64,000 nt of DNA from Aquilaria yunnanensis (lineage: Eukaryota > Streptophyta > Magnoliopsida > Malvales > Thymelaeaceae): assembly GCA_039654915.1 (NCBI GenBank), contig CM077599.1:66268501-66332500 (forward strand), given 5' to 3'. A program made the position numbers and the translations under genes. This document shows positions 1 through 10,792 of the stretch, in pieces. Position 1 is the stretch's first letter; every line of letters starts with the position of its first letter. Under the pieces are notes generated by a model, which did not search any database, had not been told where the DNA came from, and was given only the letters and a program-made list of their open reading frames with translations.

Positions 1-724
1 AAAAGTTATTGCCATTGTAGTTCTGTTTCTGTATTGATTCCTCTGAATCATTGAGTTATTCTATAGATCCCTTTTGCAGATTTTTTGAATCATGATGGAT
101 CTTCCAATTCAATTTTAGAAAGTTATGAAGTGACAAAAACATCATAGGTACTTGGGTTTATTTCGCTATTGTTTGCTGTGACTTGGGTTTATTTGGCTAC
201 TGTGTTTGCTGTAACTTGGGTTTATTTTCTTTTGCTACTGGTTCTTATAACTTGGCTTTGATTTATATGGTTCTGCTTTTTTGTTTTGCAGGCTTCTTCC
301 ATTTCCGTTCCTTCATCTAATTCGTAGCCTTCATTTTACAGCAAAAGGAGTAAAGTTTCTTCCTGACACCTAGGTAATAAATTTCTTCCACTTCTGTATC
401 TTTGGTTATTTGTTCTCCCCAACATCATTTTATTGGAAAAAATATGTTGATAATGGTACCTAGCAACCTGCTAGCTACTAAACTAACAACTAAAAAGGGG
501 AAGTTTTTCAATCAATCATATATCAGTAATCTTTGATTTTGTTGAAAGTTAGGATTCACACGGTGTTCCGTTATTGTACCATGATGGAAATATCAAGTTC
601 TGTATCTTCATGTTCGGTGGGTATTAGGGAATATAATTTTGTTATTATTGGTGCTGCTTGTTAGTTTATGTTGGTTTATTTTAGTTCAATATTCTAATAT
701 AAATTTTTTATATCAAAATGACAG

Positions 725-2954
725 ATGTCTAATACATCTCCTCCAACTGAAGTTAGCACTGATGCACCTACATCCACTCCAAGTGTAGGGGCTGTTAGTG
801 CTCCAAATGCCCCAGCACCTAATGCTACAAGCACAGAGGGGGCTGCTGCTGGAAACGCAGCACAGGAGAGTACAGGTTCTAAAATTTGGGATGCTTTCAT
901 TAAGATTTCTGATCCATAGAAAAAAGAAAAAGATAAAGCTAAATGTAAGCATTGTGGAAAGATTTATGTTTGCCCAACTTCATATGGTACAAGCACATTG
1001 TGGAAACATTATCATAAATGCATTAAGAATCCGGATAGGGGTAAAAATAAGAAGCAAAAATGTTTGGCTGTTCAGTTGCAAGATCAGGATACTTGTAGTG
1101 TTGTTAGTGTGAAGTTTGACCAAGAGGCTTTAAAGAAAGGGTTGTGTAGGATGATAATGGTAGATGAATTACCCTTTAAGTTTGTGGAACGGGAAGGCTT
1201 CCGTAATTTTCTTTAACTTTGTGAGCCTCGATTTCGCATGCCTTCCCGTTTTACAATAGCTAGAGGTTGCATGGGGCTTTACTTAGAGGAGAAAAAAAAG
1301 GTAATGGCTGCCTTGGAAAGTAATACACAAAGGGTTTGTCTGACAATTGATACATGGTCTTCTCTGCAAAATATTAACTACATGTGTCTCACGGTTCACT
1401 TTATTGATCATGATTGGAAGTTGCATAAGAGAATTTTAAACTTTTGTCCAATCTCTAGTCACAAAGGTGATGACATTGGTAGGGAGATTGAAAAGTGTTT
1501 GCATGATTGGAAGCTTGATAATGTTTTCACAATAACAGTTGATAATGCAAGTTCTAATGATACTGCCATTGCATATTTAAAGAGGAAGTTTAAGGATCGG
1601 AGTTCAACTGTTTTAGCTTGTGATTTTATTCATATGAGATATGTTGCCCAAATTCTGAATCTTGTTGTGCAAGATGGTCTAAAAGAATCAGATTTGACCA
1701 TTTCAAAAATTCGTGAAGCTGTCCGTTTTGTTAGGGCTTCTCCTCAAAGGCTTAACACTTTTAAAGAATGTGTTAAGCATGAAAAAATAGGGTTCAAAAG
1801 TCACTTATGTTTGGATGTAGTGACTAGGTGGAATTCAACCTACCTAATGTTAGAAACTGCTGTTAAATTTCAGAAAGCCTTTGAGAGATTAGAGGAGATA
1901 GATTCCAAATATGTAGTTGAACTCTTGGGGAAAAATGGGATACCCAATGAGAATGATTGGGAGAAGGCCAAAGTTTTAGTGAAGTTCTTGCAAGCCTTTT
2001 ACGATGTTACTTTGCGAATCTCTGGTTCTTTATATGTCACTTCAAATAATTTTGTGCTTGAGATTTGTTCCATATTGTGCCTATTGAATGAGTGGATGAA
2101 AAGTGATGATCAAAACTTGAAGTTAATGGCTGGGAAAATGAAAGAAAAATTTGACAAATACTGGGGGAATGTGGACAAGATGAATATGTTGTTGTTTGTT
2201 GCAATGGTCCTTGATCCCTGGTACAAGCTCAAGTACATGAAGGCCATGTTTACCCAAGTATATGCGAAAGATGAGGCAGAGAAGTTGGTAGTTAAAGTGA
2301 AGGATACATTGACTCTTTTAGTTAATTTTTATGATTCTTCACCTTCAAATAAAGTGGACAAGAATAGGGCTGAAGTTTATGAATTCATGGATATTGATAG
2401 TAGAGAAAGAAGCCATCTTTCTTTGTTGAAATCAAAATTAAAGGACACCTTAGAAGAAGAAGATTCGACAGATATCAAATCAGAGTTGGATAAGTATTTG
2501 GATGAACAACGTGAAAAAGATGTAACTGATTTCGATATACTGAATTGGTGGAAGGTGAATTCCTCAAGGTATGTACTGCTTTCGAAGATTTCAAGAGATG
2601 TGCTAAGCATACCTATTTCTACTGTTGCATCAGAATCGGCCTTCTCGGTTGGTGGTAGAGTTCTTGACTCATTTCGGAGCTCCTTAACTCCTGCTGTGGT
2701 TCAGGCCCTCATTTGTGGCCAAGATTGGCTTCGTGCCTCCCCTCTACCCATTTTGGTTGAAGAAAACCTTGAGGATTTAGAGATTATTGAAAAAGGTAAT
2801 TATTATGGTTTGGTTCTAAATTTCTAATGTTACTAATTTATTGATTCATTTTTTTGTATGATCTTATTTTGATTGATGATATGCTTGTCTTTTAGATTTG
2901 TCTGATTTGCATATGGAGTCGGGCATCACCACAGAGGCTAATTTAACATCTTAG
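725..2954 (+). pseudogene. hAT transposase (BED finger, RNase H-like catalytic core, hATC dimerisation domain), two in-frame stops
   Basis: One reading frame runs from ATG 725 to 2827, broken only by TAG at 917-919 and TAA at 1214-1216. Order of domains: a Ser/Thr/Ala/Pro-rich N-terminus; a BED-type zinc finger (CKHC ... LWKHYHKC, ~940-1025); the catalytic core with TIDTWSS (~1345) and VDNASSND (~1540) carrying the expected acidic residues; TRWNSTYLML (~1825); and a C-terminal hATC domain (ILNWWK; PISTVASESAFSVGGR at ~2610-2660). A GT-AG intron (2796-2895) would replace the short C-terminal read-through by a second exon ending at TAG 2952-2954. Family knowledge: such proteins bind the terminal and subterminal repeats and cut and paste the element. 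The longest stop-free part, from ATG 1238, keeps the core and hATC but lacks the DNA-binding finger. The gene may be recently dead or the stops may be sequencing errors. Confidence 0.88.
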
Positions 2955-4617
2955 GGGCAGCTGTACAAGTAAGTATATGCTTTTGTTTACTGTTTTTTAC
3001 TTTTCTTTAATGATATGATGATAAAAGTTGCCAATTAGGGCTGATGAAATAAAAATAGTGAGACTGCTTGTTTATGAGTTAAAACTAGAGTTAAATTGGA
3101 TGTGCTGGTGATGGTGAAATTGCAGGTGAAATTGCATGTAGTTAGAGGGTTCTCGAGTGCTGTTGGTGCATAAAGAATGTGTGCTAGGTGCTGCTGTGTT
3201 GGTGATAAAAGCCATGTAGTTTATTCTGGTGTTCAAACAATATGTAACAAACTTTGAATTCTACTAGGAACTTTTGTATTTAAATATGAATTTATATCTG
3301 TAGCATGTTTTATATCTGTAGCATGTTGAATGCTCTCTAAATTTATTGTGGATCAAATGAGTGTGGATTTCTTGTGCCCTCTGTAGTTGTAAATTTAAAT
3401 CCAATTTCATGCGTAATTATTTTGTATTGCTTTTGTCTGCTTTCGTGGATTCCTTTGTTTGTGCATATCTGATTTATGGATGCGGCCATTTTGTTCTCAT
3501 TAGAAGGGGGCTGATTCTACACCCTTTTACTTCTGTGGATGTATTTTTTTCTTTTCTGATTTCTGGGGTGTGTCAAATTTATAACTTTATCAAGATATAA
3601 TTGTCTGTTGATAGAGTTATTGCCGTCACCTTTTCTTAAACAGATGAAGCTATGAGAAAGATTGTAAATTCTTAAACAAAAAGGTTTTGAAACAGAGAAA
3701 TTACTAGCTCAGTGCTTTATGACAGCCCAGGATTAATATGTTTCAGGAGGATTTTTTTGTTAGCCCAAGATCAATATGTTGGTTAAGTTGCAAGTGATTA
3801 ACTTTATGTGTTTCTGATTTACTTGTTTCATCATAAATTGGTCTCTAGGATTTAGTTGGCTTATGTAGTGTTGTTGCTTTTCCTGGTTGAGTTCATTGCG
3901 TCCTTGGGTGGTTATATAGTATAAAACAAAAGAAATTGCTCTTTTAGTGCATATAAGTATATAAAACAAAAGGAATTACTCTTTTAGAGCATATAAGTAA
4001 ACTTGGCTCAAACTAAGTGGAGTGGGGACATAGGATTCATTTAGTCTAGTGAACTAGGATTAAGGTGGAGTTAATTTATTGGTATGCTGTACCTGTATTC
4101 ATGATCAAAGAATGCTGAAAAGCCTTTCCAACCGTGAGATACCCTCTCAAGTGTATTGAGATAATGTTGTGAATTGTTGGTGATATGACTTGTAAGCATA
4201 AATTAGCAACGAATGAGAAATATTAGGGTAGAAGGATTTGAGTTTGAGGCCGCAGTATATGCTGTAAATTTTAGTTTCTGTGGGCCTGTGCTGTTAAAAC
4301 TGTTGCTTTTAGGTAAGGAATTTGGTTTGCTGGTTTTTGTTGGAATTAGAAATGGCAACTTGACATCCCCGAGTTTATCCATTAGTACTTCCGGGTTCTC
4401 TATTTTGGTCCCTTTTTTTCTTGCGTCTCTTTCACTTCATAGCTCTAAGATGTCATGGGTTCCCCTTTTGTAGCGCTTGGAAGGGGTAGCGTAAATTAGG
4501 AAGCCTCCTTAAAATGAAATTTTTTTGTTGTATCAGTCTTATTCTTGCTGTGTATGTTGATTTGTTGAGTTGGAAGAGATCTGTTGTGGAACCGTCAGAC
4601 CCGAGGACCCAGAACCA

Positions 4618-4740
4618 TGGTTCTGGTTCTGGTCGGTTCTCGGTTCTCGGGTTGGGTTGTTATTTTGTGGAACCGAAGGATTTTCGGTTTGGTTCGGTTC
4701 TGCTAGTAACCCGCACCAAACCGAACCATGCTCAGCCCTA
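4618..4740 (+). repeat. hAT right subterminal repeats and terminal inverted repeat
   Basis: Clustered, partly inverted copies of GGTTC, CGGTT and GAACCG (for example GGTTCTGGTCGGTTCTCGG, then GGTTTGGTTCGGTTC and AACCGAACC) lead up to the terminal GCTCAGCCCTA. Arrays like this next to a hAT end are the usual binding sites for the transposase. The element boundary is placed at 4740 because gypsy coding sequence starts at 4741. Confidence 0.8.
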
Positions 4741-6960
4741 CTGGCAACTACCGCATTTCCGGACGAACTGCTTTGCGTCCTTTCTTAGGGTAGGCCAAAA
4801 ATATTCTTGGCGAAGTATTACTGCTGCAAGGGCGTCGGTTCCAATGTGCGAACCACAAGCGCCTTCGTGTACTTCTTCGAGGATCATTTCAGTATCCTCT
4901 TCGCCGACACACCTCTGTAGTGGGTTTGCATATCCCTGCCGGTATAATTCTTCACCAATTAGGAAGAATCGGCCGGAGTGTCTTCGGATTTTGGCAGCTT
5001 CACTAGGGTCTTCGGGGAGTGTATTTTCTGCGAGATACCTTTTTATTGGGTCTTTCCAACCTTTTCCCGAGGTTACTATGCTCAGCACTGCGACGCTCGG
5101 ATGGTCCAGCACCTCGGCGTATGTCTTTGATTTTGCCAAGCAATCTGCCTCGGTATTATCACGTCGCGGCACGTTTTTGATTCACACGGTGTCGAACTCC
5201 CGGATGAGTTTTGCCACCAGTTCATGGTATTTTGCCAAGGTTGGGTCCTTCACCCCATAGTCTCCTGCCATCTGCCGAACTACTAGCTGGGAATCGCTGT
5301 GGGCTTTTAGATTTCACACGCCAATTCTTCTGGCTAGGCATAATCCTGCTATAAGGGCTTCATACTCAGCCACATTGTTGGTGACGTTAAAGCTGAACTT
5401 AATAGCCTTCGTTATTTCAAGGCCTTCGGGACCTCTGATAATTACCCCAGCTCCCTGATGTTCGGACCCCGAGGCTCCGTCAACATGCAAGGTCCATTCG
5501 GGCTCACCTTCGACTGGATTCTGATGGCTATCCTCGGTGGTGGGTACTTCGGCAATGAAGTCTGCCAGTTCTTGAGCTTTTATGGCTTTCCGCGGTTCAT
5601 AAGTGATGTCGTGTTCGCCAAGCTCTATACACCACTTGGAGAGTCTTCCGGAATGATCCACCTTCCTCTTGACATCCCAAAGTGGTAAACTACTTCGAAC
5701 GATGATAAGGTGAGCCTGAAAGTATGGTCGTAGCCTTCTCCCTGCCAGCACCAAGGCATATATAGCTTTTTGCAACAAAGGATACCTGATTTCGGCGCCA
5801 TGCAGGGATTTGCTCACGTAATAGACCGGCCATTGCTTTGACCCCTCTTCTTTTACAAGGACCGAACTCACAGCTTTTTCTGTGACGGCGAGGTATAGTA
5901 CGAGAGGGTCTCCTTCGCGAGGTTGTCGCAGAGTAGGCAGGCTGGCCAAGTAGATTTTCAGTTCTTCCCAGGCCTTTTGACAATCTTCACCCCAGGGATG
6001 GTCATCACCTTCGAGGTTGTCCTCCTTTTTTGCTGCCTTTGTGAGGACTTTGAAGAATGGCCGACACTGATCTCCGTATCTGGAAATAAACCTGCTGAGG
6101 AAGGTTATCCTTCCAGTGAGTCTCTGCACATCCGTTATTGTGACAGGAGTTCGGAACTCAAGCAGGGCCTTGATTTTTTCTGGGTTAGCATCAATGCCTC
6201 TTTCTGATACCATGTATCCAAGGAATTTTCCCAAGGTTACTCCAAAGATGCATTTTTCGGGATTGAGACGGATCCCAAAGGTTCTAAGCTTGTGGAAAGT
6301 TTCTTTTAGATCTGCGACGTGGTCGTCCGGCAGCTTGCTTTTGACTATCATATCGTCAACATACACTTCCATGTTTCTTCCCATTTGGTCGCTGAAGACC
6401 TTGCTCATCAACCTCTGGTAGGTGGCTCCTGCATTTTTAAGCCCGAAGGGAATTCTGACGTAGCAGTATGTTCCTCCCTTGGTGATGAAGGCGGTTTTTT
6501 CCTCATCTTCGGGGTCCATCCTTATTTGATGATAGCCGCTGAAGGCGTCTAATAAACTTAGGAGCCCGTATTCGGCAGTTGAGTCTACCAATTGGTCTAT
6601 CGGTGGGAGGGGGTATGAGTCTTTCGGGTAAGCATCGTTCAAGTTTCTGAAGTCGATGCACATCCGGAGTTTACTGCTTCCTTCTTTAGTGGCGATAACC
6701 ACGTTGCTCAACCATTCGGGGTATTTGACCTCCCTGATGACACCAGCGTCTAACAAGCGCTGCACTTCGGTCTTGACAAAGTTACTTTTATGGACCGAGA
6801 TGCTCCGTTTCTTTTTGTATGACTCTAGGGTTTATCCCTGGCATGTCTTTCGGTGAGTAGGCAAATAGATCTTTATTTTCCAGTAAAAAGGATACAAGTT
6901 TTTTCTTGTCACCTTCGGCCAAGCTCTTCCCCATCCGGGTAGATTGTCCTGGGACAAGTT
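4741..6960 (-). pseudogene. Tat-type pol: reverse transcriptase, RNase H, second RNase H, integrase N-terminus
   Basis: The main frame starts within the RT (ATG at 6765). It shows LRMCIDFRNLNDAYPKDSYPLP, the catalytic YVDDMIVKS (intact YVDD), the thumb and connection, a first RNase H, and then a second plant-type RNase H (EWTLHVDGASGSEHQGAGV). In-frame stops interrupt it at about 5312-5314 and 5180-5185. Reading then resumes with PRRDNTEADCLAKSK and the integrase zinc-binding motif, ending KCGSCQ exactly at 4741. Just upstream (6770-6960) the frame shifts; a neighbouring frame there still reads KKLVSFLLENKDLFAYSP, which is the usual sequence before the RT. Product function by family: copying of element RNA to DNA and its integration. 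The catalytic centre of RT is preserved but the polyprotein cannot be made intact. Confidence 0.85.
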
Positions 6961-7758
6961 CTATTGTTCTATTGTTTCCGTTTCCACCTTCGTGGGACTC
7001 TCTGCCTCGCCCTTTTTTGGTGCTTTCGCTTCCACAGCTTGCGCGGAGTTGTTTGCTGGAGCCTTTCGTATTTTGACGAACACCTTCCTTACTTCGCTTT
7101 GATCTATGAAGATTTCCGCATCTCCAACCTTGGCGGCGAAAATGACGGTTAAGTACTTGAAATCAGGGTGAATGTGCAGGTTTCCCTGTGTCTGTCTTCC
7201 AAGGATGGCGTTGTACGATGAAGGGACATCCATAACGATGAACCTTGCCATTGTGGAGGCGTACAACTCTTCTGTCCCCATCACCGAAGTCCCTTTCAGC
7301 ATCAAAGGGAGATCGATCCAACCGAGGACGGGCAGCTCGGCCGGACCTACCCCGAAGGTAGGCGAGGTGACGGGCTTGAGGTCGCTGCTAGATACACCCA
7401 ACCTCGGCAGCAAGTGTGAAAACAGGACGTCGGCATTTGATCCGTCGTCAAGCAGCACTCTATTGACGTCCTAATTTCCTATTCTCGCCATGATCAACAA
7501 TGGGTCGTCATGGGGAAAAATGACGGCGAAACCATCCTTTCGGGCCAGCTTTTTTGTTGGACTTTGATACTCCATGACTGCTATTTCTCTGGCCTTCCTC
7601 TTTCTTTCTGAGGATGGCAGTCCTGTCGTTATCGTCTGTATGATTCCTGCTGGAGGTGGGGGGCGCCTTTTCGGGCTTCGGTTTCTCCTCCTATCGGAGT
7701 CGTAGTCCTCATCTTCTGCCTTTCCTTCATCCTCTTTTCTCCCTTTCGGGGAAGGCAT
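6961..7758 (-). pseudogene. Tat-type protease region
   Basis: Two segments lie in the same frame, separated by a stop codon at 7471-7473. The upstream part is charged and Pro/Arg-rich (SPKRRPPPPAG) and ends in FPHDDPLLIMARIGN. The downstream part holds the retropepsin-like motif VLLDDGSNADVLF and, further on, YNAILGRQTQG. The active-site triad reads DDG where retropepsins usually have DTG or DSG. Known role: processing of the Gag-Pol precursor. Whether DDG would be active is uncertain. The stop and the frameshift at the downstream border make this a pseudogene. Confidence 0.75.
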
Positions 7759-7759
7759 G

Positions 7760-9088
7760 CGCAGCTAACGCCGAAGTTGGCCTTGTTTTATCAGCGACTC
7801 TATATACTTCTTCAATTGGAAGCAGTCTTTGGTGTTGTGACCGTAGTCGCGATGAAACTGGCAGAACTTCTTCATATTCTTTCTGTTGTCGGCGGTCATG
7901 GCCCGTGGCCGCTGAACCTGAGTTCCCTGCCTTTTCCATTGTCATGAGGATGTTGGTCCTTGTGGTGTTCAGGGGTGTGAAAATGGGGAGTTTCCTTCCT
8001 CGCGTTCTCCGAGGTCAGCCTGCCTGTTCGGTGGGATACTGGGTTTGCTGGTTGGACCCTTCGGCCCGGGTGTGATCGGACTTCGGTCCGCCCATTCTCA
8101 GTTCTTCGGCCGTCATGTGCTGTTCGTCCCTTCGGTAGAATTCGCCCAGCGTGTCCGTGGGGTCCTTGGAGAATTCGTAAAACAGCTGCGAATCCCTCCG
8201 AAGTCCCCGTGTCATCGCGAGGATGCGTATTTCGGGCCGAAAGTCTGGGACACTCAAGGCCTCTCTGTTAAATCTCTCGACATAGTCGCGGATGGTCTCT
8301 CCAATTCTTTGCGCTATGTCGAACATCTGAACCGGCATCTTCGCCGTTGGCCGACTTCCGATAAATTGCTGCGTGAAGGCTGTGGACAACTCCTGGAACT
8401 CCGTGATGGTTCCTGAGGCCAATGAATTATACCAGGCTGTTGCTGGCCCACTGAGAGTGACCTCGAAGCATTTGCACAAGGTAGCATCGTCGGCACCGTG
8501 CATCATCATGCTGCGTCTGTACTTGGTCAAATGGGCCTGTGGATCAGTACGGCCATCATAAGTTTCCAGCCGAGGTACTCTGAAATCACCTGGCATGGCT
8601 GCCTCAACTACATCTTGGGTGAATGGGGACTCGTCCCCACAAAAGGTCCCAAACAGCCTAGCCCAGACGGGTTTGCGGGCCACCTGTTTCTCCACTCTGT
8701 CCAACCTCGCCAATATTTTCTCCATAAGGGCTGTGGCGCTAGGTTCCTCTTCTGGCAAGGGGGATTGTCGGTGCCTCTTCGGGGAGCGAGTTCGGCGCTG
8801 AGGGGATGGGGACCTCGCCTCAGGCGACTGGCTCTTCCTGTGTGTGATTTTGGGTCGCCTTGACCCTATTTGTCCCGCGAGCCGTGCCCCGAGGGGCATG
8901 TTTTCTGTTGAAGACTCCTCTCGTGGGTCTCCGGATCCCGAACTACGATGAGTTGGTTTGGGGCTTTTTTCCCAAGGGTGTGCTGGCGAACGGGGCCTTT
9001 GGGCCTGAGCTTGTTGTGGCCACCTTCGGTCTATCTGTTGTGTCATTTTAGCCACAACAGAACGTTGAAAGTCGCGCAGAAAGCTCAT
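7760..9088 (-). pseudogene. Tat-type gag (capsid-like, retrotrans_gag domain)
   Basis: The start is placed at ATG 9088 because the open frame above it runs through the primer binding site and LTR (it translates them as HHLAPSVGN) and so cannot be the natural beginning. The protein has a basic Pro/Arg/Ser-rich N-terminus (RRTRSPKRHRQSP), then the gag core FRVPRLETYDGRTDPQAHL, ATAWYNSL and QQFIGSR. The frame closes at 8015. After frameshifts, the motif QFHRDYGHNTKDCFQLK at ~7795-7858 is still readable; in this lineage it follows the gag core. Known role: assembly of virus-like particles in the cytoplasm. Confidence 0.82.
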
Positions 9089-9243
9089 GGTTATGGCCAG
9101 AGGGCGCTCTTCCTCAGGCGTGGAAGTCCCTAGGGGGGCTTGCTCAGTGGCCGGCTGGACTTCGGGCACGGACGGGGACCTCGAGAGTCCCTTGTCCTTA
9201 GAACGCCGAGTCTCAATGATGGCGACCCGAGGATGGTTTCCCA

Positions 9244-9255
9244 CAGACGGCGCCA
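9244..9255 (-). other. Primer binding site of the Tat element
   Basis: The minus strand reads TGGCGCCGTCTG two bases inside the LTR end. The first ten bases match the complement of the 3' end of a plant tRNA-Asp, the type of primer used by Tat-like elements. The tRNA assignment is from family knowledge, not from a search. Confidence 0.75.
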
Positions 9256-9257
9256 AA

Positions 9258-10009
9258 TGATGTCCGGGGACATCATCACTGGAAGGCATGGTGACTTCCA
9301 GGAGGACTTCCTGTGAGGGAGAGCGTCTGGAGTTGAGGTTTCCCAGGGGAATGTGCCTGCAAAGCTCAGAGAAGAGGGTTAGGAGGTCCCCGGAGTGCTT
9401 TTCCGAGGAGGAGCCCCCGACGCCCAAGTCAGTTTCCTGATAAGGTAAGAGGGAAGCATTAGAGTTTTTAGTGGGCTTGCCTGTGTTTTTTTCAAGGAGG
9501 AGGAAGCCAACCGTTTGCCAGGGTCTGTTCCCTGGTATTTATAGAGAAGCCCAGCCCGTTTAGATGACGACACGTGTTTGGTTGGATGTTCTCTGAATTT
9601 CTGGGCGTAGGGGGCAAGTAGCCGGTGGCAGGTTTCTTGAGTCTTGGACCGAGACAGGTCGTGACAAGACCTGGATGGCGTCGGTGTGTCAAATCGCCGT
9701 ATGAGGTGACATGTAGCGTCTGTGGGCGGCATGTCAGAGGCTCCTTAAATGCTCATACCGTACTCCCGAAGTCCCTGGACAAGGTCGTCCTCTGGCGCGG
9801 ACGGTGCCCCTTCGGGAAATGTGCCCGTAGTTCGGCAAGTTCCCTGATTCAGGGTTCCGCCTTCGGGGAGATGCTCTTCGGCTTTCAATAGCTGATTCTC
9901 CATTTCCAAAGGCGATCTGTTTAGTACCTCGGGGGGGCTGATAGCTTCCTCGCGTTTCCTGACGCTCCGAGTTCGGGTCAGATAGAGGCGATAGCCCTTC
10001 GACTATCAC
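9258..10009 (-). repeat. 5' LTR of the Tat element, with TATA box
   Basis: The inner end is ...CATCA at 9258, directly before the primer site. The outer end is TG at ~10008-10010, where the sequence switches abruptly to kinase homology. The ambiguity of about 2 bp arises because CA is shared by both sides. A TATA-box-like CTATAAATA (minus strand, 9544-9536) lies ~280 bp from the inner end and is the probable promoter. No matching 3' LTR is in the window, so divergence cannot be measured. Confidence 0.78.
9536..9544 (-). promoter_or_regulatory. TATA box in the Tat LTR
   Basis: CTATAAATA on the minus strand, in a GC-richer stretch of the LTR, correctly oriented to drive transcription into gag. 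Inferred from position and consensus only. Confidence 0.5.
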
Positions 10010-10010
10010 A

Positions 10011-10340
10011 CTCTTTCACAAAGCCTTCCTCCGCCACCGCTTCCCTCTCCAGCCTCCGCGAATTGATCTCCGACAAGCCTCACATATATGACATCAACGA
10101 AATACGCGCCGCAACCAACAACTTCCTCGCCAAGCGATACTCCTCCGCCTGCTGGCGCTGCAACTTGCGCGGTAGAGACACCATCGTTTTTCAGCGGAAA
10201 TTCCGCCGGAAAATCAAAACTCCGCAGCTACAGTAGAGGCTGTCCGTCATATGCGGAAGCCACCATGGCAGCATCATCTGACTCCTCGGCCCATCCATCT
10301 CCGGCGAATACATCTTCTTGGTTTACGGGTTCATTAAAGT
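10011..10340 (+). pseudogene. Truncated copy of the receptor-like kinase gene found at 17295-18602
   Basis: This stretch is closely similar to 17468-17815 of the downstream kinase gene. Shared segments include CTTCCTCCGCCACC, CATCAACGAAATACGCGCCG, CAGCGGAAATTCCGCCGG and AGAGGCTGTCCGTCATATG. It lacks 18 bp (near 10050) and 3 bp (near 10140) relative to that gene and has an early TAG (in CTACAGTAGAGG, ~10230). Homology is lost after GGTTCATTAAAG at ~10338. The left side is cut by the Tat LTR at ~10010, so the N-terminal part, if kept, lies beyond the retrotransposon and outside the window. Same orientation and 7 kb distance suggest a local duplication. Confidence 0.85.
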
Positions 10341-10345
10341 GCACC

Positions 10346-10450
10346 TAATCGCATGATTTCATTCTAGAAAACACATCTTTCAGAAAAATAAGGCGGTGGC
10401 GGAAATATGTTTTCCCAGTCCAGAATCAGAAACCATACTAACATTCCAGC
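10346..10450 (+). other. Short unassigned stretch and target site of the next element
   Basis: No gene seen. Sequence continuity is restored when the element 10459-11961 and one copy of CTTCAGAC are removed: ...CATTCCAGC-CTTCAGAC-CCGGAAACC. Confidence 0.5.
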
Positions 10451-10792
10451 CTTCAGACCAGGGGCGTAGCTAGGATTATAGAGTAGGGGGGCGAGGGGGG
10501 CTGGCCCAGTGGCCCGTAGCTGGTGGTTGTCGATCACGTTCACGACTTCACTTCGCACGTCGGAGCCTTCCTTCACTTACTGGAATCGGAATGGAAAATT
10601 AGATCAGCTTCAGTGGCGAAGAGTGAAGACGCCGGGGCTAGGGGGCTGGCGCGCCGCTGGCGGTTGCCGAGTGAATCCCATGCGCGTCGCACGGCGGAGT
10701 CTTCTACCTGACTGCCTCGCAAATCGCAAATCGCAAGCAATATTCATAATTCGCAACAACAAGGGAACTCTGGACTGAAACTAAAAAGGAAA

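Larger units (their letters stand above)
1..4740 (+). mobile_element. hAT-superfamily DNA transposon, left end outside window
   Basis: The transposon carries one transposase gene (725-2954) with noncoding DNA on both sides. The right end is clear: the last bases read ...GCTCAGCCCTA (4730-4740), whose complement TAGGGCTGAGCA is a typical plant hAT terminal repeat. It is preceded by about 110 bp of repeated GGTTC/CGGTT motifs. The next base (4741) is already integrase coding sequence of a minus-strand gypsy element, so the hAT is inserted in that element. The expected 8-bp target duplication would begin CTGGCAAC at 4741, but its partner lies left of the window. Bases 1-724 (5' noncoding, ending in a splice-acceptor-like CAG directly before the ATG) and 2955-4620 show no other gene that I recognise. 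Confidence 0.85.
4741..10009 (-). mobile_element. Ty3/gypsy retrotransposon of the Tat lineage, 5' part, split by the hAT
   Basis: On the minus strand the order is 5' LTR (10009-9258), primer binding site (9255-9244), gag, protease, reverse transcriptase, RNase H, an extra plant-type RNase H, and the integrase N-terminus. It stops at 4741, where the hAT has inserted. The rest of integrase and the 3' LTR must lie left of the window. The lineage call rests on the gag type (YDGRTDP), the second RNase H domain (LHVDGASGSEHQGAG) and the TGGCGCCGTC primer site; all three are known traits of plant Tat-type elements. The copy carries frameshifts and several in-frame stops, so it is not autonomous. 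Confidence 0.87.

Noticed and set aside
4514..5260. 248-codon plus-strand open frame
   Set aside because: It spans the hAT end and the antisense of the gypsy integrase/RNase H; the minus strand carries the recognised protein motifs.
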